A stretch of 53,611 bases of DNA from assembly GCA_045599365.1 (NCBI GenBank), contig JAZRVS010000184.1, positions 1 through 53,611 of the forward strand. Direction: 5' to 3'. The position numbers and the translations under genes are program-made. Shown here in pieces: positions 1-8,466 of the stretch. Within the stretch, counting starts at the first letter, position 1; each line of letters starts with the position of its first letter. The stretch is from UBA1715 sp045599365. GTDB taxonomy: Bacteria; Bacteroidota; Bacteroidia; Bacteroidales; UBA1715. Below the pieces are notes generated by a model, which was not told the DNA's origin, made no database searches, and saw only the letters and a list, made by a program, of their open reading frames with translations.

Positions 1-23
1 TCAGCCTGACCCACCAACGAAGC

Positions 24-137
24 CGTCATCCTGAGCGACAGCGAAGGATCTGTTAACACTACCCTAATGATTATTCTTTGATACCCTCTGTTTATGGGAA
101 CAGATTCTTCACTACGCTACGCTCCGTTCAAAATGAC
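24..137. repeat. Dispersed repeat R1, copy A (inverted-repeat ends)
   Basis: The left arm (24-51, beginning CGTCATCCTGAGCGA) and the right arm (102-137, ending near TTCAAAATGAC) are imperfect inverted repeats around a spacer of about 50 bp that contains ATGATTATTCTTTG. Related copies lie at 7361-7414, 7468-7572 and 7714-7790. No ORF lies inside, so it resembles a small non-autonomous element. Confidence 0.75.
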
Positions 138-150
138 ACCTATAAAACAA

Positions 151-194
151 AGACGCGATTCATCGCGTCTCTACAGGGCGTATGCAATACGCCC
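151..194. repeat. Two adjacent perfect palindromic hairpins
   Basis: AGACGCGAT (151-159) pairs with ATCGCGTCT (162-170), and GGGCGTAT (176-183) pairs with ATACGCCC (187-194). They follow R1 copy A directly. A decayed relative of the first hairpin appears near 7603-7630. They look like dispersed intergenic repeats rather than terminators, because no T-run follows. Confidence 0.6.
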
Positions 195-199
195 CTACA

Positions 200-316
200 T
201 TCTTAACTCTTAACTCTTATCTCTTAATTCTTAACTCCTCTTAACTCTTATCTCTTAATTCTTAACTCTTAATTCTTAACTCCTCTTAACTCTTATCTCT
301 TAATTCTTAACTCCCC
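200..316. repeat. Heptamer-type tract R2, left copy
   Basis: About 115 bp built from alternating TTAACTC, TTATCTC and TTAATTC units. It ends exactly at the stop codon of the PKD protein gene. Tracts of the same units lie at 7185-7262 (opposite orientation), 7668-7703 and 14700-14745. Confidence 0.8.
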
Positions 317-3300
317 TTACCTCTTCATTATCGCCATTCGTTCCTTTTGGTTGCCTTGTGCAATCTGCACAGTGTAACGGCCTGCTGGTAGTTGGCTTGC
401 ATCGAACTGAATGGTGTGGAAACCTGCGGTAACATCGGTGAATTCCTGCGAGAAACGGACCTTTCCTGCATCGTCGTAACATTCTATTGTTACCGTACCT
501 TTTTGTTTCGTGTTAAACGATATTTGTGCCGTTTTTTCTACTGGATTCGGAGCTATGCTATACACCATAAATTCTCCAGAATTGTCCTTGCAGAACTCAT
601 CACTATAGTAGGTTGCATTCTGGTTTGTTGAAGCTATAGACGCCGATGCGCACAAGAATGCTGGTATTTCGCCGTTCTTTGCTGCCGTTTTGGTAGTAAA
701 CGTATAATTGAGAACATCGTTAGCCTTGAGTGCGCCAAACCACGTTTCCGTCAGCATAGGAAAGTCGGGACTTTGCAATGATATTTCCATTTCTGGAATA
801 TTATCGTTACCCGTATTCAAAATCTGTATGGTATATTGTATCTGACCCTTGTTCATAGTGGCAACAACGTCTAATATCTGCAGTTTGAGGTCAGACAATT
901 GTACTGGAATATACTTCGTAACCGAATCGGCACAGCCATGCTCCGACGAGGCACGCAATTTTGCGTATGAATTCGATTTATCCTCAAAAGTATAGGAAGG
1001 ATGTTCCTCATCGGTTACCACCGACTCTTCAAACGTCCACTGGTAACATACTGCGTGTTCCGACAGGTTGGTAAATTCCACATCCAATGGAGCAGCACCA
1101 TATTCAGGATAAAATGAGAAATCAGCCTGTGGCATATCTTCAACAACTATCACACCCGATGCCCGATTGTAGCAGTCGGCATCGGTAGTGACGAAGACAG
1201 AATACGAATACGTACCACTTTCGGCAAACTCGGCAACAGGCTGTTTTTCCGAAGACTCTACACCATTGATAGACCACTGATAGCTTTGGATTGCATCGGC
1301 AGAAGTTCCATTTTCGGACAACAATATGCCCGCATTCGGACAAGCATAAAGCGTATCGGCCACAACAGGACGAGGAACGTCGTGAGCTGCAATGGTATCG
1401 GAAGCAATGTTCACACAACCATTGAAAGTCTTTACATGAAGTGCTATAGGATGATGGAGCGTATCGGTGAGTTTCATACTTATCACATCGCGGTACTGAT
1501 ATTTCTTACCATCGAAGAGCCAGTAACCTTCGAGTATAGGATTATATGGCTTATAGTCGGTAATGTCGAAAAAGAGAACCGTATCGCCCAGACACGACTT
1601 AGTATGAACAAATTCTATTTTCGATGACGGGCGTACAACCACATTGTCGGTAATCTCGCTTGAGCAACCAAAATCTGAGGTAACCCGCAATGTTACTGGG
1701 AACGAACCGACCTCATCAGAGCCGAATACAATAAGAGAATCGGTAGCAATGTTACCTTGTGCATTCCACTGGTATGACGCTATTTTGCCACTCGCTATTG
1801 TTGCCGTGGAAGAAATGGTGTTAGGCGTAAACTGGCAAGAAATTTTCGGAGAGAATTGAGCCACAGGCACTGGATGAATGGTAATGGCAGAAGACAACGA
1901 CTGCACGCAGCCAGCCTCATTCTCTACAAACAACGTGAATGGGAAAGAACCTATAGTATCGAACACATAGTGCTGCACAGCACCAGTAAGCGTATCGTCC
2001 CCCACTACCCACATAGTGTTGGTAATAGCAGTATTGTCGGTAGTATATGAATTTGAAAGCAGTTCGGTAGTCTCGCCCAAGCAATGGTACTGCGAAACAT
2101 AGTTAACAATAGGAGCCACACCTTTAATGGCAACCTTAACCTCATCGGTAGCAGTGCAACCCAATTCGTTGGTAACTGCCACACTATAGGTACCACCAGT
2201 TTGTATGGCTATGGTTGCCGTGGTATCTCCCGTACTCCACAGATAATGCTTCGCATCGTTGACGCGAGTAGCCAAGCCAATACGATTGCCCTCGCACACA
2301 GCTGTATCTGCACCCAATTTTGCCGTAGTAGAAAAGTCATCCACAAAAATTTCCACCGTATCCGACACAATGGAATATCCCTCATTGTCGGTAACCTTCA
2401 CCGCATATTTGCCAGCTTTGGTAATAGAAATAGCCTGCGTAGTTTCACCCGTACTCCACGCATACGAATAATCACCCTTCAAGCCACAATCCCACACAAG
2501 CGACTCACCATCGCAGATTGTTTGGCTTGGGATATACTTCAATTCTGGGAAAGTGATAGAAATGGTATCAACATACTCGTAGCCCCAATCGTCGGTAACA
2601 AACACATCATATACCCCAGTCTTTTGTACAGTGATATTTTTCGTGGTTTCGCCCGTACTCCACTTGTATGTTTTAAAATAGTCTCTTTCTGGAGTACTCA
2701 AAACCACAGGTTTTAGGCTATACTGCTGTTTCACATCCTCGCCCAACGAAAATTGTTCCCGTTCTGTCCCTGGGAAATATTTTGAACGAAGATAGTTTTC
2801 CACCGATTGGCGTTCTATGTTTGAGAGTGGACGATCGTAGAAAATAAGTTCGGCGATGTCGCCGTTTAAATAATAACTAGTATTGGGCGGCAAAGTTCCT
2901 GATGTATTATTATATGCTCCGACTAAAAAATTGAAAGAAGAAACAAAATTATAGGCAACTTGAAATGTTTCTTTTGTTTGCATTCCAATCATATTTTGAA
3001 AGAAAGACATACTACCCTGTATGCCATCTATTATTGTCGAAAATTGTTCATAATTGTTAGTCCGTGAAACACCTATAGGTCCATAATAATCTTTCGTAAA
3101 TTGAATCAAAAATGTAGGTTTTGAATTTTCATACATACAATAATATCGGCTATTGCCTAAACCAGCCAAGGATTTAGCAAAGAAACAGCCGTTAGCACCA
3201 ACAGATTTAGCTACAACAAATGCAGTTTGTCCTAGCTTCCCTACATTCAATATATTTCCACCATCCAAGTAATCATTTCCATCAAAACGCAAAACAGAAT

Positions 3301-3565
3301 GATTATTTAATTGCTCTACATTTTTTATGAGTTTTGGTGAATTTTCAATAAGAGGTTGAGAAACCGAAATCTCTGCATTTACAATATTATTCCATAACGA
3401 AACGTATGTTTCGGTTTCTTGTTGAACAGAATCAGCACACCACCAAGCTGATATACCATTTATATCTGTAGGATTTGCTATTTGGGCAAATGTATAATAT
3501 GATGTAAACACACTAATCAGTGTGCTCAATAAAATAAGACGTATATATTTCTTATTAAAAATCAT
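317..3565 (-). CDS. T9SS-exported PKD/Ig-repeat surface protein with N-terminal LamG-like domain
   Basis: This is a large cell-surface or secreted protein of 1082 residues. A signal peptide (about residues 1-28) is followed by a concanavalin/LamG-like segment (about 30-265). Next come short Ig-like units carrying WSTGETT/WSTGDTT motifs (about 290-480), several PKD-like domains (about 480-900), and a C-terminal type IX secretion sorting domain ending in the form PAGRYTVQI. It is the last gene of the operon, and its ATG overlaps the end of the aminotransferase gene by 11 bp. Base composition changes sharply near 2880: the LamG-like part is about 25-35% GC and the PKD part about 40-48% by hand counts. 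This points to a recombination junction between the domains. A role as an adhesin or matrix protein is inferred; the ligand is unknown. Confidence 0.85.
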   Translation of the reverse strand: MIFNKKYIRLILLSTLISVFTSYYTFAQIANPTDINGISAWWCADSVQQETETYVSLWNNIVNAEISVSQPLIENSPKLIKNVEQLNNHSVLRFDGNDYLDGGNILNVGKLGQTAFVVAKSVGANGCFFAKSLAGLGNSRYYCMYENSKPTFLIQFTKDYYGPIGVSRTNNYEQFSTIIDGIQGSMSFFQNMIGMQTKETFQVAYNFVSSFNFLVGAYNNTSGTLPPNTSYYLNGDIAELIFYDRPLSNIERQSVENYLRSKYFPGTEREQFSLGEDVKQQYSLKPVVLSTPERDYFKTYKWSTGETTKNITVQKTGVYDVFVTDDWGYEYVDTISITFPELKYIPSQTICDGESLVWDCGLKGDYSYAWSTGETTQAISITKAGKYAVKVTDNEGYSIVSDTVEIFVDDFSTTAKLGADTAVCEGNRIGLATRVNDAKHYLWSTGDTTATIAIQTGGTYSVAVTNELGCTATDEVKVAIKGVAPIVNYVSQYHCLGETTELLSNSYTTDNTAITNTMWVVGDDTLTGAVQHYVFDTIGSFPFTLFVENEAGCVQSLSSAITIHPVPVAQFSPKISCQFTPNTISSTATIASGKIASYQWNAQGNIATDSLIVFGSDEVGSFPVTLRVTSDFGCSSEITDNVVVRPSSKIEFVHTKSCLGDTVLFFDITDYKPYNPILEGYWLFDGKKYQYRDVISMKLTDTLHHPIALHVKTFNGCVNIASDTIAAHDVPRPVVADTLYACPNAGILLSENGTSADAIQSYQWSINGVESSEKQPVAEFAESGTYSYSVFVTTDADCYNRASGVIVVEDMPQADFSFYPEYGAAPLDVEFTNLSEHAVCYQWTFEESVVTDEEHPSYTFEDKSNSYAKLRASSEHGCADSVTKYIPVQLSDLKLQILDVVATMNKGQIQYTIQILNTGNDNIPEMEISLQSPDFPMLTETWFGALKANDVLNYTFTTKTAAKNGEIPAFLCASASIASTNQNATYYSDEFCKDNSGEFMVYSIAPNPVEKTAQISFNTKQKGTVTIECYDDAGKVRFSQEFTDVTAGFHTIQFDASQLPAGRYTVQIAQGNQKERMAIMKR

Positions 3566-4652
3566 GTATCAAATTTACAATTTTTTCTATTTCTTCGTCT
3601 GTTATCACCTGACTTATCGGCAAACTTAACTCTTCGCTATGTATTTGCTCGGTTATAGGATAAGAAAAATGATTCCATTCCGAATAACACTTTTGTTTAT
3701 GAGGTGGTATAGGATAATGGATTAATGTTTGTACACCATTTTCTGCCAAATACTTCTGCAATTCATCACGTTTTTTACAACGAATCGGGAAAATGTGAAA
3801 AACATGAGACGTCCAATCTGTCACCTTGGGAAGAATAATCATAGAATTAGTTATTCCATCCAAATACTGTTTAGCTACTTTTCTGCGGGCATTATTATCA
3901 TCATCAAGATGTTTCAATTTTACCGATAATATCGCAGCCTGAATTTCGTCTAAACGGCTATTACGCCCTACATAACCAAATACATATTTTTTTGATGAGC
4001 CATAATTTGCTAAAGAACGAATAACTTGTGCCAAATCTTCATCGTTGGTTGTTACAGCACCTCCATCTCCTAATGCTCCAAGATTTTTCCCTGGATAAAA
4101 ACTATGTCCAGCAGCATCGCCCAACGATCCCGTTCGTTTCCCTTTGTATAAACACCCATGTGCTTGGGCATTATCTTCTATTAATTTCAAATTATACTTT
4201 TTACACAAGTCACCTATTTTCTCCGTATATGCACATTGCCCATACAAATGTACTATGCAAATAGCTTTTGTTTTCTTCGTTATTGCTTCTTCAATTTTTG
4301 AATCATCAATTTGATATGTTTCTATAGATGGTTCTACAAGAACAGGTTTTAATCCATTTTCTGTAATCGATAATATAGTGGCTATATAAGTATTTGCAGG
4401 GACAATGACCTCATCTCCTATTTGTATTACTCCCATCTCCATATAAGCTCGTAATATCCATATAAGAGCATCTAAGCCATTGGCACATCCAACACAATAG
4501 TTTGTTCCTATATAATGGGCATACTCGCTTTCAAAACGAGCATTTTCTTCTCCTTGCAAATACCATCCAGAATCCACAACACGACTTACTGCGTTGTGAA
4601 TTTCATCTTTATATTTTTCTGTTATTTTCTGTAAATCAAGGAATTTTATCAT
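3555..4652 (-). CDS. DegT/DnrJ/EryC1/StrS sugar aminotransferase, FdtB/QdtB-like
   Basis: This is a PLP-dependent transaminase of 365 residues, the usual length for the family. It would aminate a dTDP-3-keto-6-deoxyhexose to the 3-amino sugar. Family landmarks are the GCANGLDAL loop near residue 55, the DNAQAHG segment, and the PLP-lysine segment HSFYPGKNLGALGDGG near residue 190. It follows a ketoisomerase pair and an acetyltransferase with ATGA overlaps, the arrangement of Fdt/Qdt pathways. Which sugar is made (Fuc3NAc or Qui3NAc) depends on the ketoisomerase stereochemistry and cannot be read here. Confidence 0.88.
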   Translation of the reverse strand: MIKFLDLQKITEKYKDEIHNAVSRVVDSGWYLQGEENARFESEYAHYIGTNYCVGCANGLDALIWILRAYMEMGVIQIGDEVIVPANTYIATILSITENGLKPVLVEPSIETYQIDDSKIEEAITKKTKAICIVHLYGQCAYTEKIGDLCKKYNLKLIEDNAQAHGCLYKGKRTGSLGDAAGHSFYPGKNLGALGDGGAVTTNDEDLAQVIRSLANYGSSKKYVFGYVGRNSRLDEIQAAILSVKLKHLDDDNNARRKVAKQYLDGITNSMIILPKVTDWTSHVFHIFPIRCKKRDELQKYLAENGVQTLIHYPIPPHKQKCYSEWNHFSYPITEQIHSEELSLPISQVITDEEIEKIVNLIHDF

Positions 4653-5104
4653 TCTTCTATTTTTCTAACAAATTTAGCAGGATTTCCAACCCACAACTCC
4701 CCAGCAGGGATATTCTTTGTAACAACACTTCCTGCCCCTACCATAGCACGTTCTCCGATCTCCACTCCACAGACAACAACCGAACCAGCTCCTATAGAAG
4801 TTCCTTTTTTTATTGTTGTTCTTTCAAAAGATTCAGGATATTGCTTTGAACGCGGATACTTGTCATTAGTAAATGACACATTAGGACCAATAAAAACATC
4901 GTCTTCTATTCTTATGCCATCCCATAATTGCACACCACTCTTTATTGTAACATTATTACCAACTACAACATCATTCTCCACAAAACAATGACTACATATA
5001 TTACAATTTTCGCCTATGCTAGCATGAGGCAATACAACACAAAACTGCCAAACATTTGATGATTCTGGAATTGTCGCTTGACAATCTGACAACTGGTGTA
5101 TCAT
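4649..5104 (-). CDS. Left-handed beta-helix sugar N-acetyltransferase, FdtC/QdtC-like
   Basis: A 151-residue acyltransferase with hexapeptide-repeat texture throughout ([LIV]-G-x4), for example IGENCNICSHCFVEN, VGNNVTIKSGVQL and IGAGSVVVCGVEIGERAMVGAGSVV. Such enzymes use acetyl-CoA to acetylate the 3-amino group of dTDP-3-amino-3,6-dideoxyhexoses. It overlaps both neighbours by ATGA, so translation is probably coupled. The pathway assignment rests mainly on this context. Confidence 0.87.
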   Translation of the reverse strand: MIHQLSDCQATIPESSNVWQFCVVLPHASIGENCNICSHCFVENDVVVGNNVTIKSGVQLWDGIRIEDDVFIGPNVSFTNDKYPRSKQYPESFERTTIKKGTSIGAGSVVVCGVEIGERAMVGAGSVVTKNIPAGELWVGNPAKFVRKIEE

Positions 5105-5514
5105 TTCTTATAAATTAAAAAATCATTATAATCTCGTATATAATCAGCTTCATCATATTTTTCTGAAGCCAAAACAAGACACACAGAACCAGAGGAAAAA
5201 TCTTCCAATTCACGCCAAATTCCAGGAACCACATACAGCCCTTGATATGGTCTATTTAAAGTCACAGCTCTTTTTTCTTTCCCATCACTTAACACAACTG
5301 TAAAAGAACCACTTGCTGCAACTATCAACTGATGTAAAGCTTTATGTGCATGGCCTCCGCGCGTTTCCCCACCTGGCACATCATATAGGTAATATACACG
5401 TTTCACGTCAAAAGGGACATCTGTATTATTTTCAATTACCGTTATATTTCCCTTGATTTGATGACATTTTCCCAAATCTATAACTTTACAATCATATATC
5501 GTGGTATTCTTCAT
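5101..5514 (-). CDS. WxcM-like cupin, dTDP-4-oxo-6-deoxyhexose 3,4-ketoisomerase (FdtA/QdtA-like), first paralogue
   Basis: A single-domain cupin of 137 residues that would convert dTDP-4-keto-6-deoxyglucose to the 3-keto isomer before transamination. The signature YDVPGGETRGGHAHK carries both histidines (His55 and His57) that known FdtA enzymes need. Family segments SGSFTVVLSDG and YDEADYIRDYNDF are present. It is one of two tandem paralogues, and this one keeps the complete active-site pair. dTDP-glucose synthesis genes (rmlA, rmlB) are not in the window, so the substrate must come from elsewhere. Confidence 0.88.
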   Translation of the reverse strand: MKNTTIYDCKVIDLGKCHQIKGNITVIENNTDVPFDVKRVYYLYDVPGGETRGGHAHKALHQLIVAASGSFTVVLSDGKEKRAVTLNRPYQGLYVVPGIWRELEDFSSGSVCLVLASEKYDEADYIRDYNDFLIYKK

Positions 5515-5909
5515 TTTGTCATCATCTTAAAACTATCATAATCTCGAATATAATCATTCTCATCATATTGAGTAGAAGATAACACTAACGCCAATGAATT
5601 AGTTGAAAAATTGTTCATCTCACGCCATATCATTTTAGGGACATACAAGCCATAATACGAACGATTTAAATGAAATGTCTTTTTTTCGTTACCATCATCC
5701 AACACCACATCAAAACTACCAGACAAAGCGACAATAAATTCCTCCGACTCTTTATACGCATGTCCTCCACGAGATTCACCACCTGGTACATCATATATCC
5801 AAAATGAACGCTCAATCTTGAATGGAATATGAGTTTCCTCTTCTATAAAAGAAAGATTTCCACGTTTATCCAAAATCTTAGGTAATTGAATTATATATGT
5901 CTCCTTCAT
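5511..5909 (-). CDS. WxcM-like cupin, FdtA/QdtA paralogue with altered active-site motif
   Basis: A 132-residue cupin starting at the ATG at 5907-5909. The longer reading frame to 5957 adds residues without family resemblance. It resembles the neighbouring paralogue (YDVPGGESRGGHAYK, SGSFDVVLDDG, YDENDYIRDYDSF), but the second active-site histidine is replaced by Tyr52. It might work on another substrate, act as partner in a heterodimer, or have lost activity. The start lies 32 bp inside the upstream ATPase gene and the end overlaps the next paralogue by ATGA. Confidence 0.85.
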   Translation of the reverse strand: MKETYIIQLPKILDKRGNLSFIEEETHIPFKIERSFWIYDVPGGESRGGHAYKESEEFIVALSGSFDVVLDDGNEKKTFHLNRSYYGLYVPKMIWREMNNFSTNSLALVLSSTQYDENDYIRDYDSFKMMTK

Positions 5910-7179
5910 AAACAATCTTAAAATTATTTTTAGGACGTAACAAGCCTGGCAATACACCTTGGTTATACCCCATATCCGTCAAAGTGTTTTCAACCTCAAA
6001 ATTTTGCTCAAATCCTGAAAAAACCACATACTTTTGATTTTCTCCGAAAAAGATTTCTGCTTTATATTTTCCTGCGTTTATTGTATACGGATTAATTCTA
6101 AAATCAACTGTATATAATCCTATTTTAGAATCTTTTTCACCAACTGCTCCCAAAACCTGACCAACCTGAAAAACAACAACATTATCTAATGTTACTACTT
6201 TCATATCAACATCAAGCATTGCATTTTCTTTATAACACATAAATGTTACGCGAAAGGTAATTCCAGTTTCAATATTGATTTGATTTGTTCCGTTTGCCGC
6301 GAATATCTCAAAAGATTTTATTCGAATAACCTCATTACCTGGAGCTATAGATAAATCATCAAAATATTGATTTTCAGAAGAACCACCTTCTCCTATATAA
6401 AATTCTACCGCATCTTTCACATCTCCAGAGTATTGTACAGAGCCATTATGTAAAACGTAACCAACATTACATAGTTGTTTAATACTCGCCATATTATGAC
6501 TCACAAACAGTACGGTTCTTCCCTCGCCTTTACTCACGTCTTGCATTTTGCCAATGGCTTTCTTTTGGAATTCAGCATCGCCAACGGCTAAAACTTCATC
6601 TACCACAAGAATATCTGGTTCAATATGTGCTGCAATGGCAAAACCTAAACGCACTGTCATACCAGAAGAGTAGCGTTTTACGGGAGTGTCCAGATAACGT
6701 TCACAACCAGAGAAGTCAACAATTTCGTCAAGTTTACGGGTTATTTCCGCACGGCTCATACCCATTATGGCTCCGTTCATGTAAATATTTTCACGGCCTG
6801 TCAATTCGGGATGGAAGCCTGTACCAACCTCAAGCAGCGAGGCAATTCGCCCTTTGTACGAGATAGTGCCTGTAGTTGGCGACGTTACACGAGAGAGCAA
6901 TTTCAACAAGGTAGATTTTCCCGCTCCATTTTTCCCAATAATGCCCACAACATCACCCTGCTTAATCTCCATATTTATGTCCTTCAACGCCCACACATAT
7001 TCGGAATCACCCTTAGTAGCACGGTCGTTTACCTCGCCAATTTTTAGATATGGGTCTTCCTTGCGGAGAATTTTTGTCGTCCACCAACGGTTTAAATCAT
7101 GAGACAACGTGCCAGTAGAAACAACACCCAAGCGGTATTGTTTACTCAAATTCTCTATTTTTATCGCTACGTCAGACAA
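5878..7179 (-). CDS. Wzt-like polysaccharide ABC exporter ATPase with C-terminal recognition domain
   Basis: This is the ATPase subunit of an O-antigen or similar polysaccharide exporter, 433 residues. The nucleotide-binding domain has Walker A GKNGAGKST (82-90), signature YSSGM (170-174) and Walker B DILVVDEVLAVGD (189-201). A beta-rich C-terminal domain (about 270-433) fits the Wzt carbohydrate-binding module, which is specific for the exported glycan. The start codon is TTG at 7177-7179, because an in-frame stop lies just upstream and no ATG precedes the conserved N terminus. The heptamer tract R2 begins directly before it, leaving no recognisable promoter. The cognate permease (Wzm) is absent from the window. 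Composition drops at about 6490, the domain border. Confidence 0.87.
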   Translation of the reverse strand: MSDVAIKIENLSKQYRLGVVSTGTLSHDLNRWWTTKILRKEDPYLKIGEVNDRATKGDSEYVWALKDINMEIKQGDVVGIIGKNGAGKSTLLKLLSRVTSPTTGTISYKGRIASLLEVGTGFHPELTGRENIYMNGAIMGMSRAEITRKLDEIVDFSGCERYLDTPVKRYSSGMTVRLGFAIAAHIEPDILVVDEVLAVGDAEFQKKAIGKMQDVSKGEGRTVLFVSHNMASIKQLCNVGYVLHNGSVQYSGDVKDAVEFYIGEGGSSENQYFDDLSIAPGNEVIRIKSFEIFAANGTNQINIETGITFRVTFMCYKENAMLDVDMKVVTLDNVVVFQVGQVLGAVGEKDSKIGLYTVDFRINPYTINAGKYKAEIFFGENQKYVVFSGFEQNFEVENTLTDMGYNQGVLPGLLRPKNNFKIVYEGDIYNSIT

Positions 7180-7184
7180 CGGAG

Positions 7185-7262
7185 TTAAGAATTAAGAGTT
7201 AAGAGTTAAGAGTTAAGAGTTAAGAGTTAAGAGTTATATCTTAATCTTAATCTTAACCTTAA
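7185..7262. repeat. Heptamer-type tract R2, right copy
   Basis: Seven-base GAGTTAA-type units, then six-base CTTAAT units, run directly upstream of the Wzt-like TTG start. It is inverted relative to the tract at 200-316, so the operon is bracketed by oppositely oriented tracts. Confidence 0.75.
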
Positions 7263-7861
7263 TCTATTATTTTGGTAAAAATAGAAAAAAAATTAGTTAT
7301 AGTGAAAGCTATTCTTATAAAAACAACTTTTTCTGTCAACTTACTTCAGGACAAGTCAACACTCTGATTATGGTAAGAGATTCTTCACTGCGCTGCGCTC
7401 CGTTCAGAATGACGCTTCCATTGAATGACCTTCCATCGGAGCCGTCACCTTGACCCTACTATGAAGACGTCATCCTGAGCGATAGCGAAGGATCTGCCTC
7501 CATTACCATGGTGATTATTCTTTGCAACTCTTTGATTATGTAAACAGATTCCTCGCTCCGTTCAGAAAGACGCTTCCAATAATGGCTTTATTCTATGAGA
7601 AAAAGACGCGGTACACCACATCTCTACAATGTTTCTTCGTTGAAAGAATCTTACTACGAAGCTTCTCATAATTCTTAATTCTTCTCTCTTAACTCTTATT
7701 TCTCCAACGAAGCCGTCATCCTGAGCGATAGCGAAGGATCTGCCTCCATTACCATGGTGATTATTCTTTGCTGCTCTCTAATTATGTAAAAACAATTGAA
7801 AGAGGAAAAAACGGCACATTTTTTGGGAATCACTGAAAATTAACTACTTTCGCATTGTGTT
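7263..7861. repeat. Intergenic repeat cluster: partial and full R1 copies B, C, D
   Basis: This gene-free stretch contains a right half of R1 (7361-7414), a near-complete copy with a shortened right arm (7468-7572) and a left half (7714-7790). Copies C and D are identical over 58 bases (7468-7525 and 7714-7771). A short R2 tract lies at 7668-7703. No credible ORF was seen. Confidence 0.7.
7822..7852 (+). promoter_or_regulatory. Bacteroidota-type promoter for the 7862 gene
   Basis: TTTG at 7822-7825, a 19-base spacer, then TACTTTCG at 7845-7852, one base from TAnnTTTG. It lies 9 bases before the ATG. Confidence 0.5.
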
Positions 7862-8416
7862 ATGAAGCGATTTAGAACAGTTATAGTATTTTGTTTATTT
7901 GCAATGTTCTCATTTATGAGTATTGCACAAGACAACAACATCTTCGTACGAAAAGAAAACAATCCAAATTTAAAAATTACTGTTACTGGTTATTTTGGCA
8001 TTAGTTTAGCCACAAGCTACACTGGTTTTGTTCGCTACGGATATATTCAGATAAAATCAACTGGCGAAAAACAACTTACGTGGCTTTCTCGTGACCAATT
8101 TATGCAACAAGTTACAGGACAGGTAGTGTCAAAAGCCAATCCAGAAAAAAGGAATTTTTTGGAAGACAAAGAAATAATGTGGGAATCGTTTGAAAATCTT
8201 TGGAAACTTCGTTATGCAGAATATCCTTACGATGGCAATCAAGAGAAAGGCTGGGCAGGACGAGAATTTGCACCAAGTGATTCGCAATGGAGCTTTTTAA
8301 GGAGAAATTATCATTATGAAAATTTTGAGCAATTTCTATATGGTGAAGATATGTGGCGATTGGTAAAAGATTCCCAAGATCCCGATTGGCAAAATCAATA
8401 TTCCTCTTTGAGATAA
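7862..8416 (+). CDS. Secreted protein of unknown function
   Basis: I do not recognise a family. The 184-residue product has a clear signal peptide (MKRFRTVIVFCLFAMFSFMSIAQ) cleaved near residue 23, so it is probably periplasmic or outer-membrane associated. The mature part is rich in aromatic residues and charge, with several Trp-containing segments (TWLSRDQFM, WGMEN-free C terminus DPDWQNQYSSLR). There are no cysteines in the mature part and no lipobox. It lies alone between the repeat cluster and guaB, 50 bp before the next gene, which has its own promoter. Confidence 0.7.
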   Translation: MKRFRTVIVFCLFAMFSFMSIAQDNNIFVRKENNPNLKITVTGYFGISLATSYTGFVRYGYIQIKSTGEKQLTWLSRDQFMQQVTGQVVSKANPEKRNFLEDKEIMWESFENLWKLRYAEYPYDGNQEKGWAGREFAPSDSQWSFLRRNYHYENFEQFLYGEDMWRLVKDSQDPDWQNQYSSLR

Positions 8417-8433
8417 ATTTTGCAAGATTTTTA

Positions 8434-8441
8434 TATCTTTG
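8434..8441 (+). promoter_or_regulatory. -7 element upstream of guaB
   Basis: TATCTTTG matches TAnnTTTG exactly and lies 25 bases before the ATG. Confidence 0.55.
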
Positions 8442-8466
8442 CTCAATTTTATAAATCAATAACGCT

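Larger units (their letters stand above)
2880..6490. other. AT-rich block inside the polysaccharide operon (probable swapped cassette)
   Basis: Hand counts of 60-base lines give about 25-38% GC inside this block. The same operon gives about 40-48% on either side (line 2701: 47%, line 6661: 47%). The borders fall inside two genes: after the LamG-like domain of the PKD protein, and at the end of the nucleotide-binding domain of the Wzt-like ATPase. The sugar-synthesis genes lie wholly within it. Confidence 0.6.

Noticed and set aside
200..316. CRISPR array candidate
   Set aside because: The units are about seven bases with no spacers of defined length and no cas genes nearby; it is a simple-sequence tract.
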